From assembly GCF_016545825.1 (NCBI RefSeq), contig NC_052614.1:44705212-44769211 (forward strand): a stretch of 64,000 nucleotides of DNA, given 5' to 3'. Positions within the stretch are counted from its first letter, which is position 1; the number at the start of each line of letters is the position of its first letter. This stretch comes from Eucalyptus grandis. Its lineage: Eukaryota; Streptophyta; Magnoliopsida; Myrtales; Myrtaceae. Made by a program: the position numbers and the translations under genes. The notes under the pieces are model-generated. The model made no database searches, was not told the origin of the DNA, and saw nothing but the letters and a program-made list of their open reading frames with translations. Shown here piece by piece: positions 54,496-64,000 of the stretch.

Positions 54496-55740
54496 TTGAA
54501 GGATCAACAACAAGTGACTGTTGAAGATTCAAGTGAAGGAAGTGACCATCAATCTAACAAATTGACCAACAACTGGAAACATAAGTCCAGTCATCCCAAA
54601 GATCTTATTATTGGCGACATCAATGAAGGAATTCGCACTAGATCCAAAAGGCGCGAAGAGTCTAGTGCTGTGGCACTTGTTTCTGAAATAGAACCCAAAA
54701 GCATAGAAGAAGTTTTATCTGATGAAAACTGGATTGAAGCTATGCAAGAAGAGCTCGGGCAATTCAACATTAATGATGTCTGGGAATTGACTCCTAAACC
54801 AAAAGGTAAATCTGTTATTGGAGCTAAATGGGTTTTCAGGAACAAGATGAATGAGAAAGGAAAAGTCATAAGAAACAAGGCAAGACTCGTGGCCAAGGGA
54901 TACACACAAGAAGAAGGGATAGACTATGACGAGACTTACGCACCAAGAAGTAGCAAGGTTAGAAGCAATTCGATTATTACTTGCTTTTGCTTGTTATAAG
55001 AATTTCAGGTTATTCCAAATGGATGTCAAAAGTGCCTTCCTAAATGGATTCATCCAAGAGGAAGTCTATGTGGAACAACCACCTGGGTTTAAAGACCCAA
55101 GAAAACCAGACTCAGTGTTCAGACTCAAAAAGGCTTTATACGGCTTGAAACAAGCTCCTCAAGCTTGGTACGATAGACTGAGTAAGTTTTTAATTGAAAA
55201 TGGATTTGTTAAAGGTAAAGTAGACACTACTCTTTTCATTAAAAGAGAAAGCAAGAGTTTTCTACTTGTTCAAATATATGTCGATGATATTATTTTTGGA
55301 TCCTCTAATGAAAGTCTCAGTGCAAGAAATTTTCTAAGACTATGCGGGATGAATTTGAAATGAGCATGATGGGTGAGTTAACCTTCTTCCTTGGACTTCA
55401 AGTGAAACAACCAAGGAAGAAACTTTTATTCATCAAGAAAAATATGCTAATGATATTGTGAAGAAGTTTGGACTGGACAATTGCAAAAAGGCCGATATAC
55501 CAATGTCAAGCTCCGTGAAGATAGATAAAGATGAAGGAGGAAAGAAAGTCGACCAAAAGTTATACATGAGTATCATCGGTTCACTTCTTTATCTTACTGC
55601 TTCTAGACTTGATATTTTGTTTAGTGTTTGCATTTGTGCCAGATTTCAAGCAGACCCTAAAGAATCACATTTAAATGCTGCAAAGCGTATTATCAAATAT
55701 ATTGCATCAACTTCAAGCTTCGGTCTCTAGTATCCTAAAA
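54496..55740 (+). pseudogene. Copia reverse transcriptase, frameshifted
   Basis: Blocks in order are WIEAMQEELGQFNINDVWEL, GAKWVFRNKMNEKG, FRLFQMDVKSAFLNG, then LYGLKQAPQAWYDRL and the catalytic YVDD (55277-55288). This matches copia RT from end to end. Frame breaks occur near 54950 and 55350, with a stop near 55728. The YVDD box itself is intact. Confidence 0.9.
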
Positions 55741-56234
55741 GGGGAGATTTTACTCTTCTTGGGTACTAAGACGCAGACTTAGCCGGATGCAGAGTTGATA
55801 GAAAGAGCACCTCAGGTACCTGTCAACTACTTGGAGGCAGGACAATGTCTTGGTTTTCAAGGAAACAAAGTACAGTAGCTCTCTCTACAGCAGAAGCAGA
55901 ATATGTAGCTCTTGGAAGTTGATGTTCACAAATTCTGTGGATAAAACAACAGCTAAGAGACTTCGGAATTGAAGATTCATGCACGGAGATTAAATGTGAC
56001 AACACCAGCGCAATCAATCTCACCAAAAATCCAATTCTTCACTCAAGAGCAAAGCATATAGAGATACGACATCACTTCATTAGAGATCATGTTCAAAATG
56101 GAGAAATCTCGATTCAGTTTGTTGACTCAAAGAACCAACTGGCGGATATATTTACAAAGCCTTTGGAGAAAAATCAATTTAAAATTATTCGTTCCAGACT
56201 CAACATTTTGAGGTTTGAAGAAGTTAAAGTCTAG
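55741..56234 (+). pseudogene. Copia RNase H, with in-frame stops
   Basis: The sequence reads DRKSTSGTCQLLGG, AEAEYVALGS, KCDNTSAINL and ending with ADIFTKPLEKNQF, the conserved RNase H and C-terminal words of copia polyproteins. Stops occur near 55769 and 55921. The polyprotein stop is the TAG at 56232-56234. Confidence 0.85.
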
Positions 56235-56249
56235 AGACTCTCAGACTCA

Positions 56250-56312
56250 GACAAATAAGACTTTGACTGCAAGAACTCAGACAAATAAGACTTTGACTGC
56301 AAGACTTTGACT
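56250..56312. repeat. Imperfect tandem repeat of 'actcagacaaataagactttgactgcaag'
   Basis: About two units of roughly 32 bases, plus a partial third, directly after the polyprotein stop. Confidence 0.75.
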
Positions 56313-56684
56313 GTAAGTTATTCTCTCTCTCTAATCTCATTTTGAAAAGGTACGATTATTGTTATCTCAATCGCTATCTCAATTGGTATCTTTAATTGAC
56401 GAAATTATTGCATCGTTTCTTTTAGAAAAAGAAGTTATCTTGATATGACCATTTTTCGAAAAAGGCAGTTATTTTTTTAAAAGGCATCTTTCCACTTACC
56501 ATTACAACGGTTGGTATCCCCTCCTTTCGACTGTCTTATATACGGTCAGTTTCTCTTCGCTTAACTCCAAAACCCTAAAAAGCACAAATCTTCCATTCCT
56601 GTTTTCTTCTCTTGTTTAATCTTCGAAAAAGTTGTCATCTTTCTTGGGAAAGTCAAGCAAGGAATCTTTCAAAGACTAAGAAAG

Positions 56685-58016
56685 ATGTCGTCTTCAAGAA
56701 AGTCTTCGAGGATCGCAAGCAGGGGACCACGGCGAATGAGTGAGGGGCCTACACACTTCGATCTCACTGAAGAAGAAGTGTCTCCAAATCAGCAGTAGAG
56801 CCCACAACATTCTCAGCAGCGTCATTCTCCTCCATCTAGTCCTCAAGATGTTGATCATCATCAAAATGAAGAAATCATTGAAGATGCAGACCCTGTAAGA
56901 GTTCAAAGGCCCTCTTTTATTTATAAGCTATATCGTTTTTTAAAAGGGACTAGTACTCCTTTGAACTATGTGGATGATTTTCTTAAGGACAAAGGATATG
57001 GAAATGAATATATCTTTTTGCGAAAAATGGAAAGTTTGGGAATTGCTCGTAAGGGTGTGGCAGAAGAATCCCTTGCGAATATCCCAAGTGACCCTCGTGA
57101 TTGAGGCGTTAATCCGGTGGATGGAAATGATGATGATAAATTATACAGCGAATTTCAGCCAAGAATGGGAATTGCGGCGGAAAATCGAGGAAAAATGGGA
57201 GAGTTGTTTAGATCGAAGGAACAGATGGATTTATACTCAAAATTGCTGAAGCGTGGGGTGATAAACCCTAGGAGTGTGGATTTTGACTTTCTGGATGCTG
57301 TAAATGTGAACTTAAGGGAAAATTTTGGTCATCTTCAACTTGAGAAATTCTGCTCTGACTCCACAAAGGCATATCCTCAACTAACTGCATATTTCTATTC
57401 AAATCTTAGTTTCTTGGATGCGAATAGATTCTCCTTCAGTGTCAAAGATCAAGACTTTGTTGTGGATATGGATATGCTGGCAGATGTGTTAGGAGTTGAG
57501 AGAGGAAGATATCAACGGATAAAAGTGTCTGTTGCTCGTACTACATTGGAACTCGTTAAGGACAGGAGAACAGAGGGAAAGATTTCCTATTCAAAGATGA
57601 GTGCATTCAACATCTTGCTGCACAAAATTGTAATCAAATGCCTCAGACCGAAATCAACTTCCAAGACTAATGTCTCAAGTTCAGAGGCAAAGCTAAAGTA
57701 TGCAATCATCACTGGAAAAAGGTTTTCACTTCCTCACACTGTTATGTTCCACATGTATAGAGCTGTGATGAAGGATAGAGGACAACTTCCTTATCCAGGT
57801 CTTGTGACGAAGTTATTCAGACATCTGAACATTCAGCCTCCGCAAATCCTTTGTGCTCGATTGTGCGATCATATGGTGGTAAGACTGAAAATGGTGACCA
57901 AGATGTGTCTGAAGGAACTAAGCAAGGCATTGGAGAAATTTAAGGAGAAGACTCCAGTCAAATCTCATCAATTCTCTTCTGCAGGAAAAATGAAAGGGAA
58001 GAGCTCTCCTCGTTGA
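56685..58016 (+). pseudogene. Third ORF of the SIRE-like element (env-like position)
   Basis: It starts MSSSRKSSRIASRGPRRMSE at 56685 and stays in one frame to 58016, except for stops at 56796 and 57102. The uninterrupted part (57117-58016, 299 codons) contains LTAYFYSNLSFLDANRFSF and VVDMDMLADVLGVERGRY, the style of the 'plant transposon protein' region found downstream of pol in SIRE/Maximus elements. In that lineage the product is called envelope-like because of position; its role is unproven. I see no convincing transmembrane segment or signal peptide in the intact part. Coding-like sequence continues in another frame to about 58720. Confidence 0.8.
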
Positions 58017-58730
58017 TGATGAAGATGATGAGGATAACATCACTATTTCTGCCTTGAAGAATCTCAGTCAATTTGTTCCAGAGAAAGAGTCAGAACAACA
58101 GACAGAAGAAAGAGCAGAGAAAGAAGCAGAGGAAAAAGAAACGGAGGAAAGAAGAGAAGAAGAAGAATAAAGAGATGCTAAGCAAGAGAGAGTTGAAAAA
58201 GAAGAAGAAGAGAAAAGAGATGAAGAAGAAGGAGAACATGAGGAGCACTCTCCACCTGAAGGCATGGACACAGGGGGAGACCAAGAGAAAAGAGGAATGA
58301 CCTGAAATCCCGCAACCGGTGAGGGAGTCGCGATCCCAGCAGAGATCCGAGAGGAGGTTTTTGCCTCTCAATTTCCTGAGGAAGGTCATGAGGTTTCTTC
58401 GCTAAATCTGCGTGATTATGCTGATCTACCATCGTCTGCATTTACTCCATCAGATCGTGCTAATGCTAGTATGCAGACCGAAAATTCAGCAGACTTTTGC
58501 AGAGTGATGGATATTCTCTTGGAGATGCAAGGTCAGATATATGCATTGGGATGTGAAGTTCAGAACTTGTAGAATGCAGGACAAGTCTCTTTGGGTTCAT
58601 TAAATGATCAAATCCAAGCCCTTTCTCTTCAGATTCAGGCTAATGCTAAGGGTGAGGATGTTGCTCAGCTAAAGGAAGACTTTAAAAGGCTGGAAGGCAT
58701 CGTTCGCCGATGGGAGATTTTAAGCTTGTT
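58017..58730 (+). pseudogene. Continuation of the third ORF: acidic and coiled-coil tail, frameshifted
   Basis: After the stop at 58014-58016 the next frames encode a Glu/Lys-rich stretch (58080-58290) and then a heptad-like segment with GSLNDQIQALSLQIQANAKG (58591 onward), typical of the C-terminal coiled coil of SIRE third ORFs. Stops near 58168, 58303 and 58570 interrupt it. Confidence 0.65.
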
Positions 58731-59095
58731 CGTGTTCCCAAGAATCCTTGACTTCATTTTCATCTCAATTTTTTATGCTGACAAAAAAGGGGAGAGTTGC
58801 GAGAACTTGAAAAACTTTGAACTTAAATTTGTCGAACTTTTGGTTTGTGGTTTGTTTTGACTTGACTTGTGTGTCTGGATGTAGACTAAATTTGGGATTT
58901 GGATTTGACTGCTTATTATTAACTATTATTGATATCTTATGGATGGCTTTACTGCATACTGGACTAACCTATTTTCTGTGGTTGCAGATTCTAGTGTTAT
59001 TCATTTAGCCATTTATCTATAAGATATGCATGTGTGTTTGAGAAATGTTTTGCATGTCAAATTTTTCCAAATCTGCAGGAAAGTTTTGTCACCAT

Positions 59096-59110
59096 CAAAA
59101 AGGGGGAGAT
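59096..59110 (+). promoter_or_regulatory. Polypurine tract
   Basis: CAAAAAGGGGGAGAT directly precedes the 3' LTR. It is the site of plus-strand priming in copia elements. Confidence 0.85.
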
Positions 59111-60015
59111 TGTTGGAGAAATCATCGTGAAGTGTTTTGAAGTTGACAAAATGTTTCCATCGCCTAGTCTCGAAGGCTTGCGACTCGTTATTTAAAGTCT
59201 CGAAGACCTTCAAACAGCCGACTCAAGACTCAAAGTCTATCCTCATTGACAGTTTCTAATCCGTTGAAGAAAGGCTATCCGAACTGGATGTTTCATTAAA
59301 GATGTGGCCTTATCGACTGGAGAAGATCCCTTGGCTGGATATGACATAACGGAATTCTTTATTTGATCATAATTGATTCGAAGATTAAAGATCCGATGAT
59401 TGGCAAAGTAAACTTGGAAGGTTCTACTTATGGAAACCGAGATCCTGATTGTATGGGTGAACATGATTGATGGGCTATCGACATGTTCCTTTAATAGCTC
59501 GAATGATCTTCCTAATTGATTTCATCCAACGGGTAGATTGGAGGAATTCCTTTGGTAAGTGCCAACGGGTAGGATGGCATGAAGGAGTATATAAGGAAGA
59601 CGTTCTAGTTGTTCGAGAAAGTGCACGATATAAGAATTCTAAAGTCTGAAGCTCCTTGTTCTTAGTCAATTCATTCGTTGAGCAAAATCGTGTAAACAAA
59701 AGAGAGTCTATATTCGTGAGAAACCTTGAGGAAGTGTGGTAGAACATCTACACTGTGGAATCAAGGAAAAGCTGTGCTGTAACTTCTCTTTTGTTCATAG
59801 TGAAATCCAGCCGGTGGGCTGTCAGTGCGAAAGAGTGGACGTAGGCTTGGAATAAGCCGAACTACTATAAATCTTGTGTTCATTTCTCTTCCCTATCCTT
59901 TACTTCGCTTTGATCGTATTTTCTTTTCTATCGATTGCCTAGAATTGCTTCCGTATCTTGAGAATTTGTTTGTGCACCTATTCACCCCCTCTAGGTGCTT
60001 ATACTAGCTATCTCA
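59111..60015 (+). repeat. 3' LTR of the younger copia element
   Basis: 905 bases, starting TGTTGGAG and ending TATCTCA, with the conserved TATATAA box at 59588-59594. Confidence 0.95.
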
Positions 60016-60020
60016 TTTTG

Positions 60021-62063
60021 GAGTGAAGCTATCATGTGTGCAGTCTATCTACAAAATAGATGTCTCACATATGGACTTGAAAGCGTCACTCCACAAGAAA
60101 CATGGAGCGAGAGGACACCTAGCATTTCACATTTGAGAATTTTTGGAAGCATTGCTTATGCTCATATCCTGAACTAGAAAAGATCGAAGTTGGAAGACAA
60201 GAGCAAAAAAATTCATTTTTATCGGATATGATTTTTCATCAAAAGCCTATAAATTTGATCCTAACACTTTGAAAGTGTTTTTAAGCAGAGATGTCAAGTT
60301 CGATGAAGAAGGCATGTGAGAAGATAATCCAAAAGATGAAGTGAATGTTCATGGTGATTCAAGCCAAATGGAGTTGAATGATCACTCTTGACCTTTCTTT
60401 TCAAGTACATCATTGCCAACTTCTTCAAATTGTGTTGATGAACCGATAGTACCAAGATTAAGGAGATTGTCTAAGCTCTATGAAGTCACTGATGAGCTTC
60501 ATCATGTATGCCTTCTTGTAGATTATGAACTACTTGTCTATGATGATGTTGTCAAAAGAAGAAAAATTGAGGAAAGCTATGAACAAAGAAATTGAAGTTA
60601 TCGAGAAGAACCAAACAGGGGTTGCTTGTTGATCTTCTTAAGGATAAGAAAGTGATTGGTGTCAAATGGGTGTACAAGGCCAAAAAGAATGAGAAAGGGG
60701 AAGTGATAAGGTATAAGGCAAGATTAGTTGTGAAGGGGTACAATTAAAAGACCAGGATTGGCCATGATAAAGTTCTTGCCCCTCTTATCTACTTGGAAGG
60801 ATTATATTGATAATTTATGTTGCAACTCAAAATTGATGGCAAATTTATCAAATGAATGTTAAATCAGCATTTTTAAATGGCATCCATGATGAGGGGATTT
60901 ATGTTGAGCAGCCCATGGGGTTTATTGCGAAAGGTCATAAAGACAAAGTGTTGAAATTGAAGCTATATGGGCCTAAACAAGCCTCGAAAGTATGGAATTC
61001 CAGACTTGATGCTTTTTTCAAGGCAAATGGCTCCTCCTAATGTCCATATGAGTATGCACTTTATTTAAAGTAAGAAAAAGGTGATATTCTATTGTCCTAT
61101 TTATATGTAAATGAACTTGTTTTACATGAAATAATCCAACAATAATTAATACTTTTAAGGCATCCATGGTAAAGGAATTTGGAATTGCTGATAATACTCT
61201 TATGAATTATTTCCTTGGCATAAAAGTGAAGCAAAGTGCAAGTGGAATTTTTTTCTTTGGGAAAAGGTTATTCATAAAGCATACTTGACAAATTCAGTAT
61301 GATGAACTATACACCGGTCACTAAATCAATGGAGTACAGGGTTAAGCTTGTAAAGTTTAATGATGGTATTCAACGTACTATAAAAGCTTGATAGGAAGTC
61401 TGAGATATTTGACATGTACTAGATCGGATATTCTGCACAATATTGGAATTGTGAGTCAATAAATGGAGAAAGCAAAGTCATCTCATCTTTAAGCTACAAA
61501 AAGGATACTTTGTTATAACTAAGGAATTGTTGCTCATGGCTTACACCACTATCAGTCTCAATTCTTTCATCTTGGAGCTTGTTCACACCATATTAGGATG
61601 GATATATTGATGATCGGAAAAGTACTATAGGCTTTGTATTTTTCTTATCTGACATTGCTTTCACATGGTCATCAAAGAAGCAACCCAACGTTACTCTTTT
61701 AACATGTGAAGCTAAATATATATAGAAATATCTTCATGTGTTTGTCATGCAATATAGTTGAGAAAACTACTCAAAGAAATTCACATAGAGCGAAAGAAAG
61801 CAACAGAGTTTTTTGTCAATAATTTTTTTCCATTATTTTTTTGGCGAGAAATTCAGTTTTTCATTGATGAAGCAAAGATTTTGATGTTCGATATCACTTC
61901 ACTCAAGAACAAGTGAGAAAAAAAAATTAAGTTTCACAAGTGAAGACAATAAATAAGATCAAGTAGCCCATAGTTTTCCAAAACCTCTCAAGGTTGATGC
62001 CTTTCGGGAATTCAAAAGTCTGTTTAGAATGATTGATAGAAGACAATTTCGTTTAAGAGGGAG
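60021..62063 (+). pseudogene. Older copia element, integrase C-terminus to RNase H (right part)
   Basis: It resumes right after the TTTTG duplication with FWSEAIMCAVYLQNRCLTYG (integrase C-terminal region), then VIGVKWVYKAKKNEKGEV (RT, 60650), MNVKSAFLNGIHDEGIYVEQ (60852) and an RNase H-like DRKSTIGFVFFLSD (61614). Where the catalytic YVDD is expected, the sequence reads YVNE (61104-61115). Many stops and frameshifts show that it is much older than the element inside it. A purine tract at 62055-62063 marks its 3' end. Confidence 0.85.
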
Positions 62064-62500
62064 TGTTTGTAATTAAACAAATTCATTTCGGCTATAATTT
62101 AATAAGTTAAATTTGCTGATTATGCGGGGAGGTTATCAATTCAGTGGACAAGTGGTCGATTTCATGGTTGTGGATCGACAACTTGGTTGTCAATTTATAA
62201 ATTTGAATATCGATGTCTGTTGGCTTCCAAGACTGGTGCGTGAATTGAGAGTCTTTATTGTAGTGTAATTTTCAAGAGTCTGTTCATGTTTTTATGTCTA
62301 GTTGAAATGCTTTCTAAATTCTCGAGGATCTATCTCCATGGAATGCTGGATATATTTATAAGTCATTTAAGAGTAAAAGTCAGCCTATTTAAAGGCAAGT
62401 CTTGTGATCATTTTAGCTAAGGTGAGATAAAAAGAAAAAGAGAAAAAAAGCTTATTTATCTCGTTCTCTTCCCTATGTGAACTGTGAGCGTTTTTGCCTT
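62064..62500 (+). mobile_element. Possible 3' LTR remnant of the older copia element
   Basis: It starts TGTTTGTAATTAAAC directly after the purine tract. No matching 5' LTR is present, and the right end is not defined. Confidence 0.4.
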
Positions 62501-63360
62501 CAAATCATCCCATCGATCCAATATGCGTCAAGTCCCGCCCAATTCAGCTAACGTCATGACCGACCAAAGGAAAAAAACTAATGTACTGCAAGGCCACGTC
62601 AAAGTGTGAAGTGGATAAATTTTTTTTTCCGAAAGGGACGTCTAGGTGAAATCCACCATGGCCAAAATTAAAATATAAGGAAGAGAAGAATCATCTTTCT
62701 GCGCTTAAAGGAGGCGCTCAAGCCTCTGTCGCTCAACTTTTTTTACCGACTCAACTTCCCCGTCGAGATTTGAGGTCGATCATGGCCGACTGAACCTCTC
62801 CATCGAGATCAAGGTAGGCAACAGAGGATCTAGGGCCATGAACTACTCCAGAGTGCCGATGGAGGCGTGAGCGATGTTGAAGATGAAGCGTATTTTGAGG
62901 AAGCTCCACATCAGCAGTGGAGGCCTCGAGCCCCTCTGTCCGGTCCCGAATCCAGCGCGGTCGCCCTGGCCGAATTTCCAAGCCAATGGGGAGGATGGTG
63001 GTTGAATCGACGGCGGAGCCCATTGCCCTTGTGGCGTTCCTTTTACTTTGATATTGTGTAAGCTTCTGATCCCCAGTTTTGTTGGGGGCTTTTTTTTAAA
63101 TATTCTGTAGCTTTTGAAACAGAGAGAAAAGAGAAGATCCACCTGAGTTTGAATTTGACCTTCAAATTGTTGTTCTGCTCCTCGATTCTGTCAATTTCAC
63201 TGTCCAGACTCTGGTAGTTCTCCCAAAAGAAACTCTACTCGTTCGTGTCTAAGCCGAATGCAGGAAAGGAACCAAAAACAGAGAAAAAGGACCTGTTCCA
63301 GGCTCAACAGGGAAACAGCCTTGGTAGGCACCGACTCAATTTGGAGCAGATCACCCCTAA
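62501..63360. other. Unannotated DNA, moderately GC-rich
   Basis: An open frame on the plus strand (62867-63061) and others on the minus strand overlap each other and have no recognisable motif. No repeat structure was found. Confidence 0.4.
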
Positions 63361-64000
63361 CGTTAAAGTCTTAATTTCTTTTAGAAACAACATAAACTGA
63401 GTGCAGGATCCACAGTCCACAGCGTTTGATCCACGTTAAAGTCTTAATTTCTACCACCGCCCACGGTGGCCGTGATGGCTAGGGCTTGTGCCTCCCATGG
63501 AGGGGGAGGAGTTCGAAACCTTGCGTCCCCATTGCGCGACTCACCTGCGGCTGGGTCTGTGGTGGCGGCCCAGTTCGCCCTGGATTTACCCTGCCAGCTG
63601 CCGGCTGTACGGGGGTTCCCGGGTCATTAAAAAAAAAAAAACCTAGGCATATAAAGGCCGAATGTGAGCATGACATTCGAATGAGTCAATGTGTCTTGAA
63701 ACTCTCCCTTGGGAATTTTTGCTTTCCAGCCGGTTCAACCCATCTCGAGTGTATAAATTGTAAAATTTTGTGGGATGAATTGCACTTGTTCTACAGAAAA
63801 AGTTATTATATAGATTTGTGGTTTAATATTTAAATATTTCACCTCACATGTAGGCTAGACTTTTGTCTAATATTAAAATATGGAAAATATATAATTAGGA
63901 ATACAAATGATGGGTCTGAAAAAATTTAAAGTCAAGTTCTCATAATCTGATTCCATAAGACGAACCGTGATATGATACTAAAGTATTCTAACATAAGTAA
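63361..64000. repeat. Paralogue of the gene 1 3' flank, interrupted by a SINE
   Basis: 63361-63440 and 63642-64000 match 18074-18440 and 49010-49560 in order ('agaaacaacataaactgagtg', 'aaattgtaaaattttgtgggat', 'aggctagacttttgtc'). In gene 1 this flank reaches the stop codon about 50 bases beyond the point where the window ends. The word 'gttaaagtcttaatttct' occurs twice (63361 and 63434). Confidence 0.65.
63461..63641 (+). mobile_element. tRNA-derived SINE
   Basis: An A-box-like word (TGGCCGTGATGG, 63467-63478) and a good B box (GTTCGAAACC, 63511-63520) are spaced as in a tRNA-type internal promoter. They are followed by about 110 GC-rich bases and a 3' A tail (63629-63641). Length and layout are typical of plant SINEs. 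I could not define target-site duplications. Confidence 0.65.

Larger units (their letters stand above)
50405..60015 (+). mobile_element. Ty1/copia retrotransposon, SIRE/Maximus-like, 9.6 kb
   Basis: Two LTRs (50405-51312 and 59111-60015) begin TGTTGGAG and end TATCTCA. The element is flanked by a perfect 5-bp duplication TTTTG (50400-50404 and 60016-60020). A tRNA-Met primer site follows the 5' LTR and a polypurine tract precedes the 3' LTR. The order gag, protease, integrase, RT, RNase H is that of copia. A third ORF downstream of RNase H and a 9.6-kb length point to the SIRE lineage. Several stops and frameshifts make it non-autonomous now. It landed in the integrase region of an older copia element. 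Confidence 0.95.

Overview
This is nuclear DNA of a flowering plant. It is AT-rich and gene-poor, is dominated by plant transposable elements, and carries three intact intronless genes of the plant-specific DUF4220-DUF594 membrane-protein family. Recurrent non-autonomous elements whose ends read like GGAAAATTGTCCAAAAAGTC, and the style of the Ty3 LTRs, remind me of woody eudicots, perhaps Myrtales. That placement is from memory and is low confidence. I saw no rRNA gene, no confident tRNA gene, no organellar block and no bacterial-style operon.

Layout. 1-5946: a host repeat split by a decayed L1-type LINE (minus strand) with recognisable target-site duplications (TSDs). 6143-6784: a small hAT-like element with an 8-bp TSD. 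7915-9110: remains of an old duplicated unit. 9111-15317: the decayed 3' part of a Ty3/gypsy-like element ending in a long 3' LTR. 15318-20522: flank of the gene family and gene 1 (minus strand). 20523-25330: mostly unannotatable AT-rich DNA. 25335-29281: a second old duplicated unit with a DUF594 pseudogene fragment, a Mutator-like element whose empty site can be read in the first unit, and a decayed hAT relative. 29963-31920: an unclassified repeat.

31920-45412: a tandem duplication of about 5.56 kb. Each unit carries one full DUF4220-DUF594 gene (33030-35108 and 40929-43016, both minus strand). The second unit is longer because LTR sequences nested one inside another inserted at 38264-40633. 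The first unit preserves the exact empty site.

45413-49845: older flank sequence, a candidate minus-strand copia LTR, a 38-bp perfect hairpin, and a broken copy of the end of gene 1. 49960-62063: an old copia element whose integrase region was hit by a younger 9.6-kb copia element (50405-60015). The younger element has two LTRs, a TTTTG TSD, a tRNA-Met primer site and a third ORF downstream of RNase H, as in the SIRE/Maximus lineage. 62064-64000: possible LTR remnant, unknown DNA, a tRNA-derived SINE, and sequence matching the 3' flank of gene 1, which suggests that another family member starts just beyond the right edge.

How it fits together: the only likely host genes are the three DUF4220-DUF594 genes, all on the minus strand, plus at least three broken relatives. 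The window records a local gene family growing by tandem duplication, with successive transposon insertions whose relative order can be read from empty sites and nesting. The function of the family is not established, and I assign none.
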